A stretch of DNA of 64,000 bases from Rhodospirillum sp. (GTDB lineage: Bacteria > Pseudomonadota > Alphaproteobacteria > Rhodospirillales > Rhodospirillaceae): positions 1 to 64,000 of the forward strand of contig JAIOYK010000026.1 in the NCBI GenBank assembly GCA_021741145.1, in the 5' to 3' direction. The position numbers and the translations under genes are program-made. The notes beneath the pieces were generated by a model. It was not told where the DNA came from and made no database searches. It saw nothing but the letters and a program-made list of their open reading frames with translations. Below are positions 1 through 8,134 of the stretch, in pieces; positions within the stretch are counted from its first letter, which is position 1, and every line of letters starts with the position of its first letter.

Positions 1-102
1 GCCCCTCGCGGCTCCCCTTTTCCCGTCCGCGCCGCTTCCATCCCAGGCTCCCACATCCGAGTCCGATCCCGCGTCCCCCCCCTCCCACCAGGACACTCCA
101 AC

Positions 103-492
103 ATGACTCCCTCTTCCGCCCCCCCACCCCGGGACCCCGGAACCATCTCCGTGGAGTTGGACAAGGTGACCAGTCTGATCGCCACCGCCCAGCGACTGGT
201 GGGCGAGAATCGGGCCGTGGACCTCTCCGCCCTGGAAGGGAAGGTCGCATCGATCTGCGGCGCGGTCGCGGACTTGCCCCGGGAAGACGCGCGCCGCTTC
301 CTTAGCGCCCTGGAATCGCTTATCACGGGACTGGATCAACTGGAGTCCGCCCTGCGGAGACGCTACGGCCCTCTGTTCGATCCGCCCGAAGGCCCCGCCA
401 TGGCTCCGGCCCGGGCCGCCAAAGCCGCCCGGGCCTATGACGCCCTTGACGGGACACAGCCCACCGCCCACTCCTCCGGGGACGGGTCGTGA
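103..492 (+). CDS. hypothetical protein upstream of fliO/fliP
   Basis: ORF with plausible ATG; position directly before flagellar fliO-fliP; no recognised domain. Confidence 0.5.
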   Translation: MTPSSAPPPRDPGTISVELDKVTSLIATAQRLVGENRAVDLSALEGKVASICGAVADLPREDARRFLSALESLITGLDQLESALRRRYGPLFDPPEGPAMAPARAAKAARAYDALDGTQPTAHSSGDGS

Positions 493-618
493 TCTGAATT
501 CAATCGTTGAGCGGGAAGGGAAGCCGGAAAACCGGTCTCCTTTCGGCTCGCAGCCCTAACGGAACGGCCGCGGTTTCCATCGCGCCCCTCCCCCTTGGAA
601 ACGTACCGGGTCCCGCCC

Positions 619-990
619 ATGGACATGGACAACTACCTTCGCTTCATGCTGGCGCTCGTCTTCGTGCTGGGCCTGCTGTTCGCCCTGGCCTATGTGATGA
701 AGCGATTCGCCGCTCCGGGCATGGTCCGGAACCGCTCGGCCAAACGGATCAAGGTCCTGGAGGCCCTGGCCGTGGACCCCAAGCGGCGTTTGGTGCTGGT
801 CCGCCGGGACGACGTGGAGCATCTGCTCCTTGTGGGGGGCGACAGCGATCTGGTGGTGGAAGGCGGCATTCCCGCCCGGGAGGAGGACCCCGACCAGGGG
901 GCCGGCACGCCCTTCGCCCGCATGCTCAAGGGCGCACGGCCCGCCGCGAAGGATCCAAATCCCGGATCGGATGGGGAGATCCGGCCATGA
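619..990 (+). CDS. fliO: flagellar biosynthesis protein FliO-like
   Basis: Short protein with one N-terminal TM (LRFMLALVFVLGLLFALAYVMKRF) and FliO-like LEALAVDPKRRLVLVRRDDVEHLLLVGG, immediately before fliP; ORF track begins at TTG 595, ATG at 619 preferred. Confidence 0.85.
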   Translation: MDMDNYLRFMLALVFVLGLLFALAYVMKRFAAPGMVRNRSAKRIKVLEALAVDPKRRLVLVRRDDVEHLLLVGGDSDLVVEGGIPAREEDPDQGAGTPFARMLKGARPAAKDPNPGSDGEIRP

Positions 991-1817
991 CACCGATGTC
1001 CTTTCCTCCGGGCGGACCGGGTCGCAGGCCCCTTTGGCTCATGGGCGCGATGGCAATCACGGTCTGTCTTGGCGCCCTCTGTCTTGGCATGGTCCTGGCG
1101 ATTTGGGGCGCCCATCCGGCGCTGGCCCAATCGCTGAACCTGAACCTGGGCAACGACCCCGGTGGCGATGGCTCGACGACCTCGCGCATCATTCAACTCG
1201 TCGGTCTGCTGACGGTCCTCAGCCTCGCGCCTGGTCTGCTGATCATGGTCACCAGCTTCACCCGGGTGGTGGTGGTGCTATCCATCCTGCGCCATGCCCT
1301 GGCCACGCAGACCGCGCCGCCAAACATGGTCATCACCAGTTTGGCCCTGTTCATCACCTTCTTCATCATGGCCCCGACCTTCGAGCAGGCCTGGGATAAC
1401 GGCCTGGCTCCCCTGATCGCCGAGGACATCACCGAGGAGGAAGCCTTTCCCTTGATGGTCGAACCCTTCCGGGTCTTCATGCTGGCCCATGTCCGGCCGA
1501 AAGACCTTCAATTGTTCATGACTTTCAACAACGAAACGGTGGCCGAGGCCAAGGATGTGTCCATCCAGGCTCTGATCCCCGCCTTCATGATCAGCGAGTT
1601 GAGGCGCGCCTTCGAGATCGGCTTCCTGATCTTCCTGCCCTTCGTGGTGATCGACATGGTGATCGCTTCGGTGCTCATGTCCATGGGCATGATGATGCTC
1701 CCGCCGATGATGTTGGCCATGCCGTTCAAGCTGATCTTTTTCGTGCTGGTGGACGGCTGGTATCTGATCGTGGGCTCCCTGCTCTCGAGTTATGGCGGCG
1801 GGCCGGGAGGGGGGTAA
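987..1817 (+). CDS. fliP: flagellar type III export protein FliP
   Basis: LMVTSFTRVVVVLSILRHALATQTAPPNMVITSLALFITFFIMAPTF and C-terminal VIDMVIASVLMSMGMMMLPPMMLAMPFKLIFFVLVDGW are FliP hallmarks; start trimmed to ATG 987 within the 507-1817 ORF. Confidence 0.95.
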   Translation: MTPMSFPPGGPGRRPLWLMGAMAITVCLGALCLGMVLAIWGAHPALAQSLNLNLGNDPGGDGSTTSRIIQLVGLLTVLSLAPGLLIMVTSFTRVVVVLSILRHALATQTAPPNMVITSLALFITFFIMAPTFEQAWDNGLAPLIAEDITEEEAFPLMVEPFRVFMLAHVRPKDLQLFMTFNNETVAEAKDVSIQALIPAFMISELRRAFEIGFLIFLPFVVIDMVIASVLMSMGMMMLPPMMLAMPFKLIFFVLVDGWYLIVGSLLSSYGGGPGGG

Positions 1818-1855
1818 ACGCCTCCCCGATCCGCGCCCTCATCCCTCGGTCGCCC

Positions 1856-2896
1856 TCACCCCTCGGCCAACGCCCTTGCATCGGCCAAAAACGTCTCCAC
1901 ATCCGCCTCCGTCGTCTCGAAGGAAGCCACCAAGCGCACCGCGTCCGGACCGGCGGGCGCGGCGGGATAGAAGGCATGCCCCCGGGCGCGCAGCCCATCA
2001 CGCAAGGGCTCGGCCAGATCGACAAACGCCATGTTGGCCTCGACCGGCCCCAGCAGGCGGGCCCCGTCTAGGCCATCCAGCCCCACGCCCAGGCGCGCGG
2101 CCATGGCGTTCGCATGGGTGGCCGCCTTCAACCACAGGCCGTCCTCCAGCCAACCCACGAGTTGAGCCGACAGGAAGCGCATCTTGGAAAAGAGCTGTCC
2201 TGCTTTCTTGCGGCGGAATTCCATCTCGCGTTTTTTCGCCGGATCGAACAGCACCACCGCCTCTGCGGCGAGGCAGCCGCCCTTGGTCCCACCGAGGGAG
2301 AGGACTTCCACACCGGCCTTCCAGGTCACCTCCGCCGGGGAACAGCCCAGGGCGGCCACGGCGTTGGCGAAGCGCGCGCCGTCCATGTGCAGGGACAGGC
2401 CATGGCGCCGACACACCTCCGCTACCTCCGAGACCTGCGCGGGGGTGTAAAGGGTTCCCACCTCGGTGACATTGGTGATGCTGACCGCCGCGGGCTGGGC
2501 CACATGGACGTCATGCTCCCCGGCCAGGACCACCGCCCGGTCCAGGGCCGAAAGGCTTATCCTCCCCTCGGATCCGGGTAAATCAATCAGCTTGGCACCG
2601 CCCGAGAAGAACTCGAAGGCACCGCATTCGTCCACGTTTACATGGCCGTCCAGGTGGCAATAAACCGCGCCCCAAGGCGGAGTCAACCCGGCCAAGGAAA
2701 GAACATTCGCCGCGGTGCCCGAGGCGACGGGCAGGACCGCCACCTCCCGCTCGAAGACCTCCGACAGCCGGGCTTCAAGCCTTTCGGTCCAGGGGTCCGC
2801 CCCATAGGGCATGGCCGGGCCGCTGGCCGCGGCCGCCAGGGCCTCCACCACCTGGGGAAGGGCTCCGGAAACGTTGTCGCTGCAAAGATTAACCAT
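1856..2896 (-). CDS. ltaE: low-specificity L-threonine aldolase (PLP-dependent)
   Basis: SDNVSGALPQVVEAL, HMDGARFANAVAALG, LSLGGTKGGCLAAEAVV typical of threonine aldolases. Confidence 0.85.
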   Translation of the reverse strand: MVNLCSDNVSGALPQVVEALAAAASGPAMPYGADPWTERLEARLSEVFEREVAVLPVASGTAANVLSLAGLTPPWGAVYCHLDGHVNVDECGAFEFFSGGAKLIDLPGSEGRISLSALDRAVVLAGEHDVHVAQPAAVSITNVTEVGTLYTPAQVSEVAEVCRRHGLSLHMDGARFANAVAALGCSPAEVTWKAGVEVLSLGGTKGGCLAAEAVVLFDPAKKREMEFRRKKAGQLFSKMRFLSAQLVGWLEDGLWLKAATHANAMAARLGVGLDGLDGARLLGPVEANMAFVDLAEPLRDGLRARGHAFYPAAPAGPDAVRLVASFETTEADVETFLADARALAEG

Positions 2897-3060
2897 GGAA
2901 ACACCCGGGTCCTTGATGGGGAAAGAGACAATGCCCCAACAAATAGGGCGTCATTTCCCACGGACAAGCGTGGGAAATGTTCTTGCCTCATTGGTGAAAG
3001 GCTGGCTAGGCTTGAACTGGGATACAGTATGCACGCAATCCACTGGGGAGTAGATCGCGC

Positions 3061-3837
3061 ATGGGGACTGGAGCGGTGGCCCTGGAAGTCCGGGGAATCC
3101 ACAAGACGTTTGGTCAGTTGGAGGTGCTCAAGGGCATTTCCCTAACCGCCCGGGATGGGGACGTGATCTCCATCCTCGGCTCCTCCGGCTCCGGCAAAAG
3201 CACTTTCCTGCGCTGCCTCAACCTGCTGGAAAACCCCGACAAGGGATCTATCCGTCTGCGGGGGGAAGAGTTGAGCCTGAAGCCAGAGCGGGGCAACGGC
3301 TTGGTGGCGGCCAATGCCAAACAGCTCGCCACCTTCCGGTCACGCATGGGCTTCGTCTTCCAGAACTTCAACCTATGGCCCCACCTGACAATCCTCGAAA
3401 ACATCATGGAGGCCCCGGTCCAGGTGAAGAAGCAGCCCAAGGCCGAGGTCAGGGAGCGGGCGCTGGCCCTGCTCGACAAGGTGGGCATCGCCGCCAAGCG
3501 AGATTTTTATCCCGCCCATCTCTCCGGCGGGCAACAGCAACGCGCCGCCATCGCCAGGGCACTCTGCATGGAGCCCGAGGTGATCTTGTTCGACGAGCCC
3601 ACCAGCGCGCTGGATCCGGAACTGGTGTCCGAGGTCTTGGGGGTCATGCGCGCCCTGGCCGAGGAGGGCCGGACCATGCTGGTGGTGACCCACGAGATGA
3701 ATTTCGCCCGGGATGTGTCCAGTGAAGTGATTTTTTTGCACCAGGGACACATTGAGGAACAGGGTCCCCCCGCCCAGATATTCTCCCAACCCAAGACGGA
3801 TCGGGTCCGCCAGTTCCTGACCAACCACCTGTCTTAA
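3061..3837 (+). CDS. polar amino-acid ABC transporter ATP-binding protein
   Basis: Walker [19 protein letters not shown], signature [15 protein letters not shown], Walker [15 protein letters not shown]; HisP/OccP-like. Confidence 0.93.
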   Translation: MGTGAVALEVRGIHKTFGQLEVLKGISLTARDGDVISILGSSGSGKSTFLRCLNLLENPDKGSIRLRGEELSLKPERGNGLVAANAKQLATFRSRMGFVFQNFNLWPHLTILENIMEAPVQVKKQPKAEVRERALALLDKVGIAAKRDFYPAHLSGGQQQRAAIARALCMEPEVILFDEPTSALDPELVSEVLGVMRALAEEGRTMLVVTHEMNFARDVSSEVIFLHQGHIEEQGPPAQIFSQPKTDRVRQFLTNHLS

Positions 3838-3879
3838 TCCTTGTCCCGTCCCAATTCATTAGAGGAAAAGAAACCGACC

Positions 3880-4644
3880 ATGTTGACCTTGAAAAAAACC
3901 GCGACCGCTCTGATCGCCGCCGCTGGCATCGCCCTTGGCGCCCAGGCCGCCCAGGCCGAGTCCATCAAGATCGCCACGGAGGGCGCCTTTCCTCCGTTCA
4001 ACTTCATCGATGCCGCGGGCGTGCCCCAGGGTTTCGACGTGGACATCGCCCACGCTCTTTGCGCGGAAATGAAGGACGATTGCGAGATCGTCACCCAGGA
4101 TTGGGATGGTATCATCCCCGGTCTGCTGGCCAAGAAATACGACGCCATCATCGCGTCCATGTCGATCACGCCGGAGCGCCAGGAAAGCGTCCTCTTCTCC
4201 AACCCCTACTATAACAACCAATTCCATTTCGTCGGACCCAAGGACAAGGACTTCGACATCTCCAAGGAAGGCCTGAAGGGCAAGACCCTGGGCGCCCAGC
4301 GGGCCACCGTCTCGGCCCAGTGGATCGAGGAGAACCTGGGTGACACCGTGGACCTGAAGCTCTACGACACCGCCGAGGAAGCCTATCTTGACCTGGACGC
4401 CGGTCGGGTGGATCTGCTGCTCAACGACACCTATCCCACCTATGACTGGCTGAAGAGCGACGCCGGAAAGAACTACGAACTCAAGGGCAATTCCGTGATC
4501 GACGACGACGTGGTCGGCATTGCCTTCCGCAAGGACGAGACGGCCCTGGTCGACAAGGTCAATGCCGCGCTCAAGGCCATCATCGACAACGGCACTTACG
4601 CCAAGATCAACGAGAAGTACTTCCCCTTCAGCTTGCTAAACTAA
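3880..4644 (+). CDS. polar amino-acid ABC transporter periplasmic binding protein
   Basis: Signal peptide plus IKIATEGAFPPFNFIDAAGVPQGFDVDIA, family 3 solute-binding protein; ATG 3880. Confidence 0.93.
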   Translation: MLTLKKTATALIAAAGIALGAQAAQAESIKIATEGAFPPFNFIDAAGVPQGFDVDIAHALCAEMKDDCEIVTQDWDGIIPGLLAKKYDAIIASMSITPERQESVLFSNPYYNNQFHFVGPKDKDFDISKEGLKGKTLGAQRATVSAQWIEENLGDTVDLKLYDTAEEAYLDLDAGRVDLLLNDTYPTYDWLKSDAGKNYELKGNSVIDDDVVGIAFRKDETALVDKVNAALKAIIDNGTYAKINEKYFPFSLLN

Positions 4645-4694
4645 GTAAAGGTCCTCCCCACTTTCTTGTCTCGTCATTCCCGCCCTTCTCCTCC

Positions 4695-4817
4695 GTCATT
4701 CCCGCGTCGGCGGGACTCCAGAGTGGGGGCCGGTGACCGAAGCGGTCAACGCGACCGTGCCAAGGGTCGCCAACGACAGCGAAATCAACCCTGGATCCCC
4801 GTTTTCACGGGGATGAC
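4695..4817 (+). repeat. dispersed ~123-bp palindrome-ended element, copy 1
   Basis: GTCATTCCCGCGtcGGCGGGA...ATCCCCGttttCACGGGGATGAC; aligns end to end in the same orientation with 57204-57325. Confidence 0.75.
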
Positions 4818-4843
4818 GATAGGGAAGACGCGGGAATGACGAT

Positions 4844-4915
4844 GGAGACCTGGGCGGAGACCTGGGCGGAGACCTGGGCGGAGACCTGGGCGGAGACCTG
4901 GGCGGAGACCTGGGC
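4844..4915 (+). repeat. 12-bp tandem repeat (GGAGACCTGGGC) x6
   Basis: Six exact head-to-tail copies read directly from the sequence. Confidence 0.97.
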
Positions 4916-4981
4916 GCGCGCGATCGGGAATTAAGCGGGTCCCAAAGGACCCATTCTCTCTCCCTCCATGAAGGACCGGGC

Positions 4982-5680
4982 ATGGATTTTCAGGGCTATG
5001 GCGATCTGCTGATCCAGGGGGCGGGCATCACCCTGCGTCTGGCCGTCGGGGCCGTGGCGCTCGGACTGATCCTCGGCCTCTCCGGCGCGGCGCTGAAACT
5101 ATCGCGGAACAAGCTCGCCCGGGCCGTCGGCAATGGCTACACCGACCTGTTCCGGGGTCTTCCGGAATTACTGGTTGTCCTGATCTTTTATTACGGAGCG
5201 GAAACCCTCCTCCGCCATGTGGTCAACGACCTGCTCGGTATCGACACCTATGTGGAGATCAGCCCTTTCCTGGGCGGCGTGCTGGCTCTCGGCCTGATCT
5301 TCGGCGCCTATTCCTCGGAGGTCTTCCGGGGCGCGGTTCTCTCCATCCCCAAGGGTCATGTGGAGGCCGCCAAGTCCTTTGGCATGACGCCCTTCCTGAC
5401 CTACCGGCGCATTATCCTGCCCCAGGTCTGGCGGGTGGCCCTTCCCGGCCTGGGCAACCTGTTCCTGGTGACCCTGAAGGACACGGCCCTGGTCTCGGTC
5501 ATCGGCCTGGACGAGTTGATGCGCGCGGCCAATACCGCGGGGCGTTCGACCCGGGACTACTTCACCTTCCTGATGGCCGCGGCGCTGCTCTATCTCGCCT
5601 TGACCGTGTTGTCCATGGCGGTCATCCACCTGCTGGAACGCCGGGCCTCCCGGGGCCACCTCGGCGCCGCCGGACATTAG
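4982..5680 (+). CDS. polar amino-acid ABC transporter permease (HisQ/ArtQ type)
   Basis: LPELLVVLIFYYG, EVFRGAVLSIPKGHVEAAKSFGM, EAA loop. Confidence 0.92.
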   Translation: MDFQGYGDLLIQGAGITLRLAVGAVALGLILGLSGAALKLSRNKLARAVGNGYTDLFRGLPELLVVLIFYYGAETLLRHVVNDLLGIDTYVEISPFLGGVLALGLIFGAYSSEVFRGAVLSIPKGHVEAAKSFGMTPFLTYRRIILPQVWRVALPGLGNLFLVTLKDTALVSVIGLDELMRAANTAGRSTRDYFTFLMAAALLYLALTVLSMAVIHLLERRASRGHLGAAGH

Positions 5681-5695
5681 GGAAGGACGCGAAAC

Positions 5696-6421
5696 ATGAA
5701 TGTCGATCTCATCCCCGGCTTTCTGTTCAAAATGCTGACGGAGGGTCTGCCCACGACCATGGCCCTGGTCGCCCTTTCGGTTTCCATCGGCTTTTTCCTG
5801 GCCGTGCCGACGGCCCTGCTGCGGGTCAGTCACAATCCAGCGGTCCGGGTCCTGCCTTATGCCTATATCTTCTTCTTCCGGGGCACGCCCCTGCTGATCC
5901 AAATCGCCCTGGTGTACTACGGCCTGTCGACCCTGGAGTGGATCCGCGGCAGTGAATTCCTCTGGCCCATCCTCCGCGAGCCCTTCTGGTGCGCGATCAT
6001 CGCGTTGTCCCTCAACACCGGCGCCTATTCCGGCGAGATCCTGCGGGGCGCCATCCAGGCCATCCCCCGGGGCGAGGTCGAGGCCGCCCGCGCCCATGGC
6101 ATGCACGGCTGGCTGATCGTGCGGCGGATCCTTCTGCCCCGGGCGTTTCAGATCGGCCTGCCCGCCTATGGCAACGAGATCATCCTGATGGTCAAGGGCA
6201 GCGCGCTCACCTCCACCATCACCCTGCTGGACATCACTGGCGTGGCGCGCAATCTCTATGCCCGCTATTACACTCCGATGGAGGCTTTCGTCACCGCGGG
6301 CGTGATTTATCTGGTCCTGGTCTTCCTGTTGACCCGCCTGTTGCGCTGGGTGGAAGGGCGCCTGTCCCGCCACCTTCTTGGTCCGCCGGAGACGGAACTG
6401 GCCCAGGACCGCGCGTCCTAG
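5696..6421 (+). CDS. polar amino-acid ABC transporter permease (HisM/ArtM type)
   Basis: FFFRGTPLLIQIALVYYG, NTGAYSGEILRGAIQAIPRGEVEAARAHGM. Confidence 0.92.
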   Translation: MNVDLIPGFLFKMLTEGLPTTMALVALSVSIGFFLAVPTALLRVSHNPAVRVLPYAYIFFFRGTPLLIQIALVYYGLSTLEWIRGSEFLWPILREPFWCAIIALSLNTGAYSGEILRGAIQAIPRGEVEAARAHGMHGWLIVRRILLPRAFQIGLPAYGNEIILMVKGSALTSTITLLDITGVARNLYARYYTPMEAFVTAGVIYLVLVFLLTRLLRWVEGRLSRHLLGPPETELAQDRAS

Positions 6422-6466
6422 AGTGAACCTGGGCCAGCTTGGCCCAAGCTGGCCCAGGTTCACTCT
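6420..6466. terminator. long perfect inverted repeat at 3' end of permease gene
   Basis: 21-bp perfect arms AGAGTGAACCTGGGCCAGCTT / AAGCTGGCCCAGGTTCACTCT around GGCCC loop; overlaps the TAG stop; no strong U tract. Confidence 0.65.
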
Positions 6467-6572
6467 CATTCTATCGATTTTAGAGGATCCTCGAGGCCAA
6501 GTTGGTCCGCGTCACGCCATAGGCGTGCTTTCAGCACGACGCGGCCCCACTTGATCTCGGAGCACTCTAGAC

Positions 6573-7163
6573 ATGACCTCTCCCGCTGATCCGACGACCA
6601 AGCCCCCACCGAAACGGCGGCGGTCTCCCATGGAGCCCATCCTCTTCCCCAACCGAGGCTTACGGGTCTGGGGGTATGGGATCCTGGCCGCCGGATTCGC
6701 CGCGATCGGCTTGGTCCTGCCCATGGTGGTGGGCGCCCGCGCCCTGCCCTGGATGCCGGTCCTGTTGGCGCCCGCGGTCTGGATGGGCCTGATGTCCTGG
6801 GGACACGCCGTCCTGTTGGTGACCTCCAATCCCGTGGGAATGCGGGTCCGCGCCCCCCTCGACGTCTGGGGCGTCCTGCTGCCTCCCCCCCAGGACATCC
6901 GTTTCCCCTGGGAAGCGGTGACGGAAATCCACCTTTTGGAAAGCCAGGATCCCCGCGCCCTGACCAGTTGGGGCAAGAAACTTTCCCGACCCGAGGGGGA
7001 GTTGCGCATCATGCTCGCGGACAGACGCGTCGTTCGACTGACATGGACCATGGTGGAAGGCCATCTGCTGGACATCGCCGAACTGGTGGCCGTGGCCTCC
7101 AACCAACCGGTCCAGGGCCGGGACCGCTATGCGCCAGGCGGGATTTTAGGGGACATGGAGTAA
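6573..7163 (+). CDS. hypothetical membrane protein
   Basis: ORF with two predicted hydrophobic segments; no recognised family. Confidence 0.6.
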   Translation: MTSPADPTTKPPPKRRRSPMEPILFPNRGLRVWGYGILAAGFAAIGLVLPMVVGARALPWMPVLLAPAVWMGLMSWGHAVLLVTSNPVGMRVRAPLDVWGVLLPPPQDIRFPWEAVTEIHLLESQDPRALTSWGKKLSRPEGELRIMLADRRVVRLTWTMVEGHLLDIAELVAVASNQPVQGRDRYAPGGILGDME

Positions 7164-7181
7164 TCCAGCCTCTTTCCGGAG

Positions 7182-7619
7182 CTACCGCCCAAGGGCTCGG
7201 CTCCGGTCGATATCATCCTTGACGTAATGGTGCACGCAGACCTTGCCCACGGGGTTCAGGAAGGTCCCAAGGGACTTGGCCAGGACCAGCGCCGTTGGGA
7301 TCCCCACGATGGTTAGGGCCAGGGCGACGATCTGAAAAAGCGCCACGACCACCGAGATCAGCCCGATGGGCAGGTAGAGGATCATGATAATCGTCGAATA
7401 GGCCGACCAGACCGAATTGCTCTCCCGCTTCAGATCCTTGCCGTCGACCATGCTCCAACTGAATGGCAGGAACAGAAACTTCCCGTATTGCATCAATCCA
7501 AGGCCGATGGGCGCGGTGATCACCAGGACGGTGAGCAGCAGGCCCAGCAGCCAAGTCCAGGCCGCCGTGATAAAACCCAGGAATGGGAAGTACCACAGGA
7601 TATTTCCGAGCATGCGCAT
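7182..7619 (-). CDS. YccF-family inner-membrane protein
   Basis: MRMLGNILWYFPFLGFITAAWTWLLGLLLTVLVITAPIGLGLMQYGKFLFLPFS characteristic of YccF; start trimmed. Confidence 0.85.
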   Translation of the reverse strand: MRMLGNILWYFPFLGFITAAWTWLLGLLLTVLVITAPIGLGLMQYGKFLFLPFSWSMVDGKDLKRESNSVWSAYSTIIMILYLPIGLISVVVALFQIVALALTIVGIPTALVLAKSLGTFLNPVGKVCVHHYVKDDIDRSRALGR

Positions 7620-8134
7620 GGCGAGGTCCTTCCTTTTATCCCGGCACGCTCCAAACCATCTTCGCGAGGGCAAGGATCCGAACTCTGGCGAAGGCGATCT
7701 TCGGGGGCTTGACGCCAATACCCTGAGCGATTCGCGCGCCGAGGACAAGGGCGGCCTGTCTGATGCCCCCTGATCGGATCAAACGGCGCGCGACAGGAAA
7801 ACGTCCATCCTCTGGATTCTCCGACCCGGAACCAACAATCACTTCCCCTTCCACGGCAATCGACGCCGCTTCGAGAGAGCTCCCTTGGGATCGGAGGACC
7901 CCCACCCTCCTTGGATTTTTCGCGACCCATCACCACCCGAACCAAAGCAGGAAAATGCGAATTCCGTTGGGTTCGAAAGCCCACAACCGTTTGTTCCCGT
8001 GGCCAAAAAATGCGTTCCCGCGGAAAATAAAGGGACGACAGAGCCACGAAATGCCCCCTATCCTTCTTCATGGATCGAATACGGAGCGCGGGCCGGGTCG
8101 TGGCCCCGGTCATAACGGAATAGGGGAGCTGCGT

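Noticed and set aside
507-986. N-terminal extension of the fliP ORF
   Set aside because: Overlaps fliO in another frame; FliP signal-like N-terminus begins at 987
4844-4915. CRISPR-like array
   Set aside because: Repeats are directly abutting 12-mers without spacers; likewise the 14-bp array at 11119-11188
4696-4983. 95-aa minus ORF with (RSPP)n repeats
   Set aside because: Translation artefact of the 12-bp tandem repeat
6504-6518. 15-mer GGTCCGCGTCACGCC shared with ~16846-16860
   Set aside because: Single short match without extended similarity, plausible by chance in GC-rich DNA
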